A stretch of DNA of 64,000 bases, from assembly GCF_021730395.1 (NCBI RefSeq), contig NC_069379.1, positions 22,728,501 through 22,792,500 on the forward strand. Direction: 5' to 3'. The translations under genes and the position numbers were made by a program. The notes beneath the pieces were generated by a model. The model ran no database searches and was not told where the DNA came from. It saw nothing but the letters and a program-made list of their open reading frames with translations. This document shows, in pieces, positions 44,901 through 59,000 of this stretch. How positions within the stretch are numbered: the first letter of the stretch is position 1; every line of letters starts with the position of its first letter. This DNA comes from Mercenaria mercenaria (taxonomy: Eukaryota > Mollusca > Bivalvia > Venerida > Veneridae).

Positions 44901-47900
44901 CAAGCCTCGTTTGGTGCATAGAAGAACTCATCATATAAGGAAGACATTCAACTTCCATACGGAAGGCCGCTGGTTCTACCAAGATACCCACCCGTAATGA
45001 AATAATGCTCTAACTCACGCTATTTTGATTCTTATTTCATTTGTATGTATTACAGTTTACATTTTGTACTATATGTAATCACGCTTATGTGCATTTTACA
45101 TTGTTAAAAGTCAATAAATCAAATCTTTGCAAACTACATACGTACATTGTATAAATTGCAAATGGCGTCATATTACAAATGGCACTTTTTGGAATAAGAA
45201 TAAGATTTTGTTCATGAGTTACATTATTTAAAAATAATAATATGACACATTAGATATGCTTATATGTGTTTCATATACCATTTTTAATATTTAAACCCTC
45301 CGTTTATAATAATGAATATCACATGCAACATGACTTTCACAAATAAAGAATTCGGCTTTTAAATGCAAACGCTTCATTCTGTTATTTTCAGATTAACAAT
45401 TACACACTATAACTATAACGAAAAACGCAGAACGTGATAGTACCTTTGTTAAAAGGCAATTCACATTTAAATATTTTTTATATACATCGATCTTCTGGTT
45501 ATTGAATATCTATCACAATACTTACTGGCAGCTACCGGCTGGCATTCCACACCCACACTGTTTGAAGCTGAGCAGGTGGAACTTTTAAACAACTTATCCA
45601 TTCTACACATCTCAAAACTTCCCTCACTACCATTACATTGGGGCCGAACTACATAGTTAGATCTGCCATTTCCATATGTAGAATTATAGCTGACAGCTGG
45701 GTTCGTACTCCTGCATCAGAAGAACATTTCTTACGCCATCAATGAAACAGAAAATTATGATTTCTTTTGGAATACACAAGGATAATTATCCTCGTGTATT
45801 GTGGAGAAAGCACACATAATTTTTGATAATAAGATGATTGTTTTCTTGTCCTTACCAATATCCAATCTCTCTACATATGACTTTAGCATCACTGATATTC
45901 CAGCCGTCATCGCAATACGAATACCATGTTCCAGACTGGAGGAATTCCACACGGCCTTGAGATTGTGATCGTCCATTGGACAGACGTTTCTGGTACGGGT
46001 CTGTAATACAACATACGTCCTCTGATAGATGATAGTCAGCAAATTATTTATTCATTGCAGTAGGACTATTTTGTTAGGTGAATATAACAGTAGGAATATC
46101 GGGATTTCATTCCATGTCATTTCTTTTAATTGTATCTTGCATGAGGAAAATTAGAAATTACTACTCTAATCATAACAAGTGAGAGTCATACACAGCAGCG
46201 GTAAAAATTCTGTATATAAGAAATTTCTAGATTCAATATAAGTTAAAATGACATAAAGGACAACAAAATACAGGGAATTATGAGGGAAACTTGGAAAATC
46301 CCTCACAACTGCAGACAACTCCAGCATCATTCGAATGGTCACAGTTAACTCCCATTGACCAGGCTAAAGAACAGTTAGTAATGTCCGGTTCATGTCCTTG
46401 ACAGTTCACATCTGATAGCCAGACGTGTCCAGTCCCTCTTCCGAAGTAAGATCCAGATACAGCTTTCCCCTTTACATTGCTGAATATAAAAACACTTTTA
46501 TTGATATGTATCTGCTTCTGTAAACAGTTTTAAAAGATATTTATCGATGGCAAGTAATGTTATATATACATGTGCAAGGAATACCTAACAATAAGTTGAT
46601 TTTATACGAAAGCCATCCACAAGCCTTTCATAATGCTAAAAGACTTTTTAAAATCGGACCACTTTTGAAAAAGATATGGCAGTTTGAAATTTAAGAAAAT
46701 GGCTGATCACAGAGGCAGCCATTTTAGTGCGTTTATGACGTCATTTACACACTGCTAAATATTTATTTAGCAGATAACCTTTTAGATAGATTAATTTCAT
46801 ATGTTTCTTGGTTGTAAGATGTAAAACATGGCAATGTCTTTCATTATAGATGGAAAAGGTAGAGACATTATTTTACAGAAATTAGGAAATGCGGTTAAAA
46901 TATTTATCTAGAAATTTTAGTAAATCTGCCATTTTATTTCCTGTTGCCATGGAAACAAAATGGCCGACATTTTGTTCAATTATTTAAATGCTCACAACTT
47001 TCTCGTTTTTACGCCGATTATGAAAATTCTTTAACTTCTTAAAATGATTTAAGAAACCCTGACAGAAAGAATTAACATAAGAACAACACTGCATTTCCCT
47101 TTAACAATATTATGTAAAGCAGAAGTCGGTAAACTTTGTAGGCAAAGAGGAGAGGCTTACCAACACCAGTGTCAAAAGTTCATTGTGGTGGCCGTAAAAT
47201 GTCGCCTCATTCTTAGACTATTGTTATTATTACTCGTTCTTTTTGACCCTGTAAACTTGTACAAGAGTCCAATTTAAGCCAGTGCTACTGGGCGTGTTGG
47301 GTGTTGCGCTTTTCATTTCCTCTTATGAACAGACTGAGTTAAACCGGGTCTGCTATTATTTTCCTTTGATGCATTTCTCTGTTTTCGAGTGACCTTAAAT
47401 TGTATTTCACTAGCTGGACATAACTTAAAGATGTATCACACAGGGAAATGAGGAGGTTTGCTTGGTTTTGGTATTATCATTTCTACGATACGGACAAGCC
47501 GACTGGTCTTTGCAACTACATGTACCATTATCTGAAATAAAAAACAACAGTTACGAAAACCTACCTCTCAAATGGATATGACGAAAGCATTTTGCACACA
47601 ACAGTCGCATCGTTATCGTCCCAGTCAGAGTCACACACTGTACCCCATTGTCCGTTATGTAGTACTTCTAAGCGGCCTTCACCTTCGTGCGGACCATCAG
47701 CAAGACGGACCTCCACACCCACTGGTAGGGATGAAATTTAAAAGAGAACACAACGCTTTAAACATGCTATTTGCAATTGTATAAGGCGCATGCATTTGTT
47801 TTTGTTGGGTTTAATGTCCCTTCGACACGATAAAAGGTCATATGGCGACATCCCATCTTTTGTTAGAGGAGGGAGACCTTAGATGCCCCTCCGACCATTA

Positions 47901-49438
47901 TTTCATTACAGGAGCGTGTGGGGGACCTGTGCGAACAACCTATCTCCCTTAACCAAGCTGGATGGCTTCCTCAGATAAAAAAAATCTACACTCCAAGCGA
48001 GGTTTCGAACCCACAGCGGTGAGGGGCAGCTGATTCAAAGTCTAGTACAAATGAAATGTAATACTGGTAATTGCTTTTTCAATTACGCATGACATGCAAA
48101 GGAATGTCGGTCACACGAAGAAGTGATTTCTGACGACACTTGGTAACAAGTTTCAAGACGAACCGTCATCGGAAACGAAATCAGGTTGCCCTTAAACATA
48201 GTTGAAATGTCTGTTAAATATTTAACTTATTTAAAAAAAAGTTATTTTGCCTTACATAAATGAACATCATTGGACAGATGATATAAATAGCAAAATGAAT
48301 CTAATGCCATTTTTGTCTTGAAAGTCACAGCTTTCGTGACGAGCTGGTTTTCTCTGTCACGGGTTGCTGTCTACAGTGTAGCAGATTTGTGACTTAGAAA
48401 AATGTCATCACACTATGTACCCGGATAATCTTAACTCTGTTCAGCGACCCTAACTCAGTGCCAACATGGCGGATGTAAAGCCGATACCACTTTGTTTTCT
48501 GTGTAATTTCGATGTATAAAGGAATGTTTCGGTTGTTATATTTGTCTTCATTGATCAAGTGTATATTTATTTCAAAATGTATCATGTTAAATATATCAAC
48601 CCTTGTGTTTTCAGGTGGAATACCGACGAACAAGGCCAACTTTTCAATGAAAAATTCTACAAAAAATCTTAAAAAATACTTATATGCTTTCGGTGCCTCT
48701 CATATTTTGTTGTTTGAAAGCAAAAATATACTGCTTTATAGGCCCGTTTACAATATGTTGTTAACCCACTACATGTTGACACAATACATGTTCAAATGTA
48801 CTGACAGTGAGAAAAGGGATAAAAACCTAACTTCGAGTTGATAAAAACCGAACTACGTTTACATGTGGAATGGATAAAAACCTAACTTACACGAAATCGC
48901 GGGAAGGATAAACACCTAACTGACTAGTATTCTATAGAAATGAAATGAGTTGCGTGTACATAGTCTGATTATTAAAAACATTACTTTATTTTATAAGAAG
49001 TGTTGTCTTCAAACTTTGTCATTAATTTTACAAGATGTTATATGTATACCCACTACAGTCAAATATTTTTTCATAATTTTAATATTATGCAAATAGAAAT
49101 GTTGGAAAATATCAGGATAAACACTCGAAAATAATTCAATATAAAAGTCAAAATTATTATATAATTATATAAGAAATTACTTAATACCACCGATGTTCGA
49201 AGTTCTGTAACCGCAACCTTCTCTCTCTCTCTCTCTCTCTCTCTCCCTCCCCCCACCCCCCTCTCTCTCTCACACATACACTGCTTCAGAAGAACTACTT
49301 TTGTTTCAAACTTGTATATCTTATAGTGTAAGAGACTTTATAAAGGTGATAATGGAAAATTTTGATATTGTTTAAATGGGATTAGATTTATGATTAATTA
49401 TTTAATATGACATTTTTTAGACCGTAAGTAGGGAATAA

Positions 49439-49491
<53 letters not shown>

Positions 49492-52400
49492 GTGTGTGTG
49501 TGTGTGTGTTGGGGGGGGGGGTGATCATGTACTGACAGGGCAGGGATGTGTAAATCCACACATTTTTCACTTGTCCACGGACACTTAAAAATCCACTTGT
49601 CCGTAGTCAAATTTCACTCGCTCGGATTTGTAATATTAAACCTTCATGAAACTGCAGAAAGAGAGTTCTTTATTTAGGACAATGAAAAGAAAAGCATATC
49701 ACAGTAACTGTGGTAAAAATAAGTTGTTAAAATATTTGCCTTTTAAAGTTTATAAAAGTCTGAAACCTCTATACACTTGAAGCAACACACAGTCTAAATG
49801 ATATTTTTTTTGTTTTCTCATTTTATACCTGAAAAAGTCTGCTTGTCCGCGGACACACAGAATGAAACATGCACTTGTCTGCCGGCAAAAAATCACGAGT
49901 TGGACAAGTTTGACATAGGAGTCCCACATCCCTGCAGGGGCGGGAAGGTCGAAGGACTTCGAGCATCTATAGTTCATACATAAATCACAGACGAACAGCT
50001 ATGTTTTCGTTTGGTTAGGTGTTTATCCATTCTAAGTTCGTATTTATCCATTACTGTTTCCTATACCAGTCAGGAATTATCTACAAATCTAAACCCACCT
50101 CATAATCAATACAGTTTTTAAGCTATAAAAATGAATTTCAAACTTTGATACTGTTAAACATTGTCAAAGAGATGTTTATTGAACTAATACAGTTGATAAG
50201 TAAGGTCTTATTGCAATTAATACAGGATATTATGGCTATCACAATTTTACGCGAACATTGCATACTAACATAAAAACATGAAAAAAAGACACGGGAAATT
50301 AACTACACACATCGTCTTTCTGTCAGCCATGTTTGTACTGAGTTAGGGTCGCTGAACAGAGTTATGATTATCCGAGTACATAGTGTGTTAAAGGCAAAAT
50401 CTCTCACCACATTTTAATCCAATGGCATATGTGGATGAACAGGATGATTGGAAAGAGGACACGCACTGGCTGATGTCGCTTTCGTTCCCCTTGCATTTGA
50501 TACTGTCTATAACCCCACTCGTGTTGTCTCCAAAGTAGTTTGACTTGTAAATGTAAGGCTTGACATCTCTAAATTGGCAAAGATCAAAGATTAAATTGTT
50601 TACCCAAAGCAAACACGTAAAACATATTAAATGTCGACAAACCGCAATGAAAATGTACATAACTTTATTGTGATAGTCTTCAAAATTATTAATTACATGT
50701 ATTTAAAATGATATCGACAGTTTTTGATAAAGTTGTAAATGATGTAAGCGATACCAAAAAGGAACTCTTGCTGTGTGTCTGGTGAGAATTGATCTTGTTT
50801 TTATTATTATTTTGTACTGCATCATTTTGTATACAACAAGCAAAAATTTTTAATCAGATTAAATTTTACAATATATGAACCAAGTGAATGTAACTTTTTT
50901 CTTCAAAATTTTAGCGTTTAAAAAGTATTCAAATCTTCTCTCTTGTTTGGAATTTGGTGTGTGTGTAACATCATATTTGCTTCCGTGTCTATGCCTTTAT
51001 ATTGTTCTTACACTATTTTGATAAACTATGTTGGAAAAGAACATTTATTTGTTCGAAGCGTGATGAACAATGACTTCCTTACGTTGCATTATATCCCAGC
51101 ATATTACAAACAACTCGTGCTTCGCTCTGTGCAAAGTTTCGATCGCAGACAGTTTTCCACGATCCTTCCATTTTAATCTGTAATGATCCATCCCAACTTC
51201 CCGAACCACCATAAAGGCGAATCTCCGTAGCTTCTGTATTGCATCAATTTAGACTCTCGTAAAAATGCAATTTGTTTCATGAATTTGTAATTTTATCAGC
51301 ATATCATGAAATATGCACTTACTACATGTATTGATTTATTTAGCCAATCATTTAAAAAATATAATACTTGTAATAACTGCAATTTATGTAACTGAACTAT
51401 TAGTATCTAAGGAATCTGTTGATTTACAGCTAAGATATACAGAATACAATATTTGTTCTTATGGTATATACTCATGTGATTTTAAAAGCTCTGAGACATC
51501 AATAAACTTACTGCATTTGACAGAAATATCGTTAGTATGGTCACAAGTATGATTATCCCAACTTCCATGATGACAAAACTGAATATCTGCTTCTTTACCC
51601 GTGCAGTTGAGAGACTCCAGCCAAACAGGTCCAGTCCCCCCTGTCACATTTCTTTGTATTGTCAATGCGCTGTAATAAATTAACAAATCATATCAAAACA
51701 AGTTTATAATTACTCAGTTTTGCTTTTCATGTCAAAACCAGTTAAATTTTCATGGATAAAACGCATAGCATTTGCGTGAGTTTGTACCTTCTCAAATTTT
51801 ATCCTGCTAAGTCGTTTAATTAAATATCTTCTAGTACATAGATAGAGAGAACAACTTCTTTTGCACCGAAAGCACCCATAAACAATATCAAAATAGTTTT
51901 TTTACCTCAAAAATACTGTTTGGAATATGTTTCCAAATTCAATGCCGGTGGACCAAAATGTTAAAAAAGGTACGGACGTTGACATTGACAGACAGTTTTA
52001 CCTGCTGTTATAGCCTGCCATGTGGCAAATCACATCTGCATCCTTACTCGTGAAGTGTTTTCCGCAAACTGACCCCCAAACATTGTTATGCAGAATTTCT
52101 ACCCGTCCTTCGGATGGAACAGACCCACCAACAAGCCTGATGGATGTGTGCTCTAAATATATCAGTAGAATATACGTACCAATGAGACGTGACAAGTTCT
52201 AGACCAAACTTATTTGAATACTGTGGTATCCATGTGTTTCGAAGAGCTTAGTAACCGGTAGAAATTTCTGATATTATTGTCAGTCGTACGAATTCAACAT
52301 TGCAGCTACAAGCATATATGATAGGAAGTCATTCTGTTAAAATTCGTGAATTAAATAAAATTTAAGAAAAAAAAACTAAACGAAAATAATGAACCAAGTC

Positions 52401-55400
52401 TGTAACCCATATATCATTACACAATACGATTCCGAAGTTTTACCAGTGTAAGTAGAGGAAATTCGGTGCGGAGAAAATATTTCCGACGAACAAGCTTTAG
52501 ATTTTTTCCGGTTCGCATAAAATAGTTTAGACATCATCAGTGGATTTAAGCTAGTTGTTAATCGATTGTTAAATGCATATTTCTGGAAAAGTTGTAAATG
52601 ACGTACCACATATTACTCCGACATTCTCGCTGTGATTACATGCAGTTGTACTTCGGAAAGCTGTAGAATATCCACTACAGTATCTTACGTCAGTTTCATT
52701 CCCGTTACAACCTAAATTACCCGACCAAATTGTTCCGTAGTTTAAATGTCCATAGACAGATCCTTTAACAGCAACGCTACAAGTAAGATGTATTAAACTT
52801 AATTTTTGACAAAATATTAGTATTATTATTATACCAGTTTTATATAGCGCCCATTTCATGATCAATTTCACGTTCAAAGGCGCTTTACATAGTTCAAATG
52901 CAGCCACACAGGGCGCATAATTCATCCTCTATTAGTACAGACACAGAGCGATCTGACCAGACGGACAGAGTGAGACAAAGCCCCCACGACAGAGAGATCA
53001 GAAATCAGATATAGGCTTGTCCGGCTAACTTAGCCTAGCTCGTTGCGAATAGACAGCCTGTTTCTTTAACGTGCCCAGTGTATAGCACTGATACACGCAA
53101 GGATTGCCTGGGTTCCTGACCAGTGCACCTCTAGTTGGGTGGGAAACACTGAAAAGTGTTTCTGAAAATTCCCGAGTAGCTGCCGGGGATCGAACCCCCG
53201 ACCTCAGGATTGGAAGACCAGTTTTCACCATATGCCAAGGAAAGTGCAAGATATCATAAACACTGCGGATTCAAAACCGTTTCTTGCGTTTTCTGCTTTG
53301 TCAGCTATAATTGCGTTGTCCGTTGCTTTATTGTACAAACATTTCTGAATAGCTCATCTGACAGCAGATTGTTTCGTAATAGTGTTTGGCGGAGCCTAGT
53401 GCACCGTTAATTACTGTTATACTAAAACCCATAAAATATAAGAATTGTGTTTATCAAGTGAATGCATTACCCAGATGAAAATCCTGACATTTTACAAACA
53501 ACTTTCGCATCTTTGTCCGTAAAGCTTCGTCTTCCACAAAATGTGCCCCAGTTTCCATTATGGTTCAAATCTACAACACCCTCGAAGTTCCCACTTCCGC
53601 CAATAAGGCGATGGTATATATTATCTTAAATATAGAATACAATGTCACAATAAATATTTTATGATGGAATATGATCCTTTTTTTATCTGCAGGAATTTGA
53701 AACAATACAACAACAGCAAGGACAGTGATATCAAAAGTTTTTCATGATTTTTTACACCATCTGAATTTGTTGTGTCTTGTAATACATATGTATGGTAAAA
53801 GTTGATAATCTGTTTCGGACGAAACTTAAGTAGAAATAGAGTGAAATAAAGTCAACATTCTACAATATATTGACAGTTTTTGTTATATTTTCAACAATAT
53901 TGGAATCATTTAAAGTCAAAAGTTAAGCTTACTGCATATGACGCCAGCATCCCGAGCATGTGTGCACTGAGAATAGTAATGATAATTCCAATGAAAGGAA
54001 CTGCAATATGTTATGTCTGCTTCATTGCCGTTACAGTAAAATCTTTCTGCCCATATGTTTCCACTTCTTCGACCAAAATATGACCCCGGGACGGCGAGTG
54101 CATTTCTTGAAAATACATACGTAAATTATTTAGTAACATTACTGTAAAGTATAAGACATGTGAATAAAATTTGTCCTAATCCTAAGAAAGGTCAAACAAC
54201 ATGTTACTGCCTATGCGTGGTAGTGGGGATTCGGGCGTCCGTATCTACGTTCCGGAAATATAAGGTCGGAACTGGTACTTGATAAGATGGTTATCGGTAA
54301 AGTAAGAATTTGAAAAAAAAAAACAAAACAAAAAAAAAAAAAAAAAAAAAAACAGCAATGACTTTACGATATGGATACAAGAGGTCCTGGTGAGAAAAAC
54401 AAAAAACATTTTTTTTTTTTAAAAAGTAGCTCTACTGTTAACGATAACAACTTGCACGCAGATTCTACATCCAAAATTTCTAAAATATAAAAAGGTCATC
54501 ATTTGAATTAATTTAAAAAAAGAGTTACTTGCGTGTTTCTGTAGGTCTGATAACGGGGAAGATTTGTGTAAAGTTTTGGTCTGATGCATGAGACTGTTAC
54601 TAAGGAAGATCTTGACAGTATGTCCTTAACTGACTATTCTAAGTAAATAAAGGGTCAGTATTTTAATTAGATTCGACCAAGTGTTATCTTACTTGGTTGA
54701 TTTAATAGATCTGGTGTATGGAAAGCATTTTATGAAGTTTAAAACAAGCAAATTCAATGAATTGGTATCCCCCGCCGAAAGGGTTTGTGGTGGGGAATGG
54801 CAAAAAAATATACCCGGCAAAAAGTTAAGTATTCTACTAAGAAGCAAAAAAAAATTATTAGTCAAAACCATTTTAACAGATAATGAATGCTTTTTTGGGG
54901 GTGGGGGTGGTGGAGGCAGCAGGGGTGACCGGGTGAGGGTACAAAACTTCAAATGTTAATTATGAATATTGATGGAAAATTAAAAAGAAAATGGGTGGAG
55001 GGGGTGGGGCGGATGCATGATCGGGGTGGTGGGCATGACTGAGTGGAGAGTGAGGTGGGGGAACGGTACAACATTGCATGTTGATAAAATATTCATGGAA
55101 GATTTGAAAAAATAATAATAAAAAGGAATGATTTTTTTTGGGGGGAGGGGGTGTGACCAAGGCAAGGTGGCGACCAGGTGTGGGTACACAACTTCACATG
55201 TTTATAATATATATATATATATATATATAAGTGTTCATGGAAAATAATAAAAGAAGTTTAATGAAATTCTACCAATTGGTTGGTTTGTTATGTACAAATC
55301 TGTGGATTGTTTTAACAATTAAAGGGCAATAACTTTAAGGGAAACTGAATCAGAAAAAAAAAAAAAAAAAAAAAATTAATGGGCATCATCGCAATATGCT

Positions 55401-58400
55401 GGTTCATGTTTATTTCAATTTTTATGAAATTCTATCAGATAGTAAATGAGAAATTAATGCAGACGGACATTTTTGGGCATTTTTCATTAAATCAAGGGCA
55501 ATAACACTAAGGAAAACTGACCAATCTAAAACAAAACTTGACAGGCATCATCGCAGTATGCTGTTTCATCTTTAGTTGAAATTTCATGAAATTCAATCTG
55601 CTAGTTATTGAGAAATGGCTGCGGACGGACATTTTTGGGCATTTTTCAGTAAATAAAGGGCAATAACTCTAAGGGAAATTGACCAATCCAAAAACAAAAA
55701 CAAACTTGACGGGCATCATTGCAGTATGTTGGTTCATGTGTATTTCAAGTTTCATGAAATTCTACCTGCTAGTTACTGAGAAATGGCTGTGGACGGACGG
55801 ACGCACGGACGGACGGACAACGCCATTTCAATACCCCCACCCTCCCGATTTCATCAGCGGGGGATAACAAATACATGCAAATGTTACTAAGATATGAACT
55901 AGCATGCAAAGCTTTAACTAATGTCTGACGATGACTGTGACCCCGCACCTAGTTAAGCTCTTAGAATACTTCAAATAGTCGAATAAAAAGAGGAAGAATG
56001 ATCAGTAAGAAATGTTATTGAAATGGAAAAATATCAATAATGTTACATTACCTATTCACAAACAAGCCCTAAAAATGATATCAATAAATAAACCCGCATA
56101 GATAATATACAAAATAAAAAAAAAGTGTAGTCATCACCAGGTCTCAATAATATAGGGCTTTAGCTATTCAAAACAGTCAATACCTTTTGTATTACCTGCT
56201 GGACAATAAATTTCACTTTTTATAGCCCAGGGTCCTGACTAACAGACAATATTTTAACTTTAAGTAATAAATCTCTAATAAAATAAACGCTTAAACAGGT
56301 AACAGGTAGAAATATTTCACCGTCAAAAACATGCACTCACTCATATTCATAACCCAGCATTCTGCAAATAACCTTTGCGGCATTGTGGTTGAAGTTATAA
56401 TCGCATAAAGTACCATATGAATAGTAGGGGGCACTGTAATAGATTTCAACTGTTCCTTCCCAGCTATGATGACCTCCAATTAGACGTACTGTTTCGATAA
56501 AAACAAAACAAACAAAAAAAAAACAATAAACAAAAACAATATTAGACATAAATTCAACATACTCGAGAAACATGAACAACTTTAGTTATTAGTGTTAATA
56601 AGTGTTTTCTAATTATATTACTTAAGGGAAAGGTTGTTTTAATGTCATATCTGTCTGATAAACCTCTTATGTTTGTTTAAGAAAGTGATCTCAAAATAGT
56701 TTTTGAAAGAAAGAACATGAAGAACAATTCCATATTTGATTAATCTTGGCAGCCGTTTTGTTTCCATGGCGACACAAAACAATATGTCGAATTTAATTCA
56801 TTTTTAGATATTTATATAAACTATATTTTCTGAATTCTGTAAAATAATGTCTCTACCCTTTTCAAAATAAAACGAACAAAATTATCATGCTGTACGTCTT
56901 AAACTCGTAAAACGTTAGCAATTATTCTATCAAAATGGAAACGTGCTAAATATAAGTTTTTTATTATCTAGCTGTGCGTAAATGCCGTCATAAGCACTCT
57001 AATTAGCTGCCTCCATGATTAGCCCTTTTACTAAATTCATGAGAATTGGTCAGAATGTTTGTCCTGATGAAATCTAGGTCAAGTCTGAACATGGGTTATC
57101 AGTGGTAAAAAAACTAGGACACCCGGTCAAATCAAAGAGAAACTGCGTATTTGCAATAGGGACTACATTTTTGACTAACTATTCGTGAAATTTGATCAGA
57201 ATGATTTTCTATATGAAATCTAGATCATGTTCCAATCTGTGTCATCTGGGGTGGGGGTGGGGGACAAATACTAGGTCGCCTGGTCAAATCAAAGAAAAAC
57301 CTTGTGTATTCAATAGGGGCTGCATTTTTCATTTGATGTGCAAAAAATATCGTCAGAATGTTTTTCACCATAAAATTTCGGATGAATCTTTATCTGGGTT
57401 ACGTAGGGTCAAAAACTACGTCAGCAGATCAAATCAAAGAAAATGTTTGTTTACACTTAAGGGGCCATATATTTGAATTCATCTTCATAAAACTTGGTCA
57501 AAATGTTTGTTGTCATGAAGTCTAAGTGGGGTCAAAAATTAGGTCACTAAGTCAAATAAAAAAAAGCTTATTGAAAAGCTTATTGACACTCTACAACTTG
57601 ACCCTCTTGTTTCAATATTAATCAGATTTTAAAATTTCTTTCAGCGTTAAGAAATGCTTGCTGATGACTTCATATGAAATAAACTTATTTTTGGGCATTC
57701 CTTCCCCTTCCATTTCCTAATTCTGGATCCAATGTGACCAAGTTTCGAAGTTTACATGGATTCCATAGAGACATATATTCTGACCAGGTCTGGTGTAATT
57801 CAGGTACAAAATGTGACCTCTGGAATTTACTAAATTTTTTTCTAGAATTTGGTGTCGTGACCAAGTTCTTAAACCGCAAATAACCAAGTTTAAAACTTGT
57901 TTACGTAATTCAGACTTAAACATCCTGACTGTATCATACATAAATCATGCAGAAAACCGATCTTTGAAGAATACATAAGATCTCTATGTTTTGACTTAGG
58001 GACCTAGTTTTTAAACCAATATGATTCAGTTTCAAATGTGATCTGGATGTCATAGGGTCAAGTATACGCTGCCTGTAGTTTATGTTGTCTATATGTTTAT
58101 GTTTTTATATGTCCCGTATTGTCCTCCGTAGTCGTGTTATTGTATTTAGTCCGTTATCGTCTTCCGTAGTCTAGTTGTTGTATAGCATTATTCTTCATCC
58201 AATACACCTCATATAAACCATAATAGAGCCGTGCCATGAGAAAACCAACATAGTGGTTTTGCGACCAGCATGGATCCAGACCAGCCTTCACATCCGCACA
58301 GTCTGTTCAGGATCCATGCTGCTCGCTTTCAAAGCCTATTGCAATTAGAGAAACCGTTAGCGAACAGCATGGATCCTGACCAGACTGCGCGAATGCGCGG

Positions 58401-58918
58401 GCTGGTCTGGATCCATGCTGGTCGCAAAGCCACTATGTTGGTTTTCTCATGGCGCAGCTCATATCTTAAAATTTTCATGAATTTTATAATACAGTAACTA
58501 CGACAACTAACCTCATGGATGGGCCTCTCTTCTAATTTCCTATTTTCATTTGGACAATCAGACGTCTGGCTAACAAGAGCTTAACTCAGATTTTGGCTAA
58601 ATATTTTTTAGATTAAAGTTTCGTCATATTATTGACACAAGAACATGAGATTATGTTTCTAAACTATCTTTAAAAATGTGAAATTACGCGCAAGTCAGGA
58701 ATCGAACCAATGAACATTTTCCTGCGTTCTTAACCACAGAGGAGGTTAAATATAAAGCTTTATAATTAAAAGCCTAGATCCCCCACCAATCCCGCCTTAT
58801 CTGCTGCTAATCAGTGATTATGTAACAGTAGCTAATCAGAGGACACAGAGACCATGAAGATGTGTGCTTAGGGGAAAGAAAATTATTTTCCGTCATTGAA
58901 TGTAATATTATTATTGTC

Positions 58919-58956
<38 letters not shown>

Positions 58957-58969
58957 ATTGTTGTTTTCA

Positions 58970-59000
<31 letters not shown>

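Larger units (their letters stand above)
48409..50387. mobile_element. ~2.0 kb element with ~55 bp terminal inverted repeats
   Basis: Left end CACACTATGTACCCGGATAA, right end inverted CACACTATGTACTCGGATAA. The identity runs on through TAACTCTGTTCAGCGACCC and TAACTCAGT. The CACTA-like tips recall CACTA transposons, but no matching 3 bp target duplication is visible. No transposase ORF. Inner subterminal motifs also mirror each other (TAAAAACCTAACTT and GTTAGGTGTTTATCC). Lies in a gene B intron; its right tip ends about 20 bp from the SRCR4 splice donor. Confidence 0.8.

Noticed and set aside
49398-49610. TH-repeat ORF on the minus strand
   Set aside because: Translation of a GT microsatellite.
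54689-55189. Proline-rich minus-strand ORFs
   Set aside because: Translation of the G-rich tandem units, and the frames shift between units.
54880-55235. G-rich tracts as a G-quadruplex regulatory element
   Set aside because: They are parts of a tandem repeat unit in an intron, and nothing ties them to a promoter.
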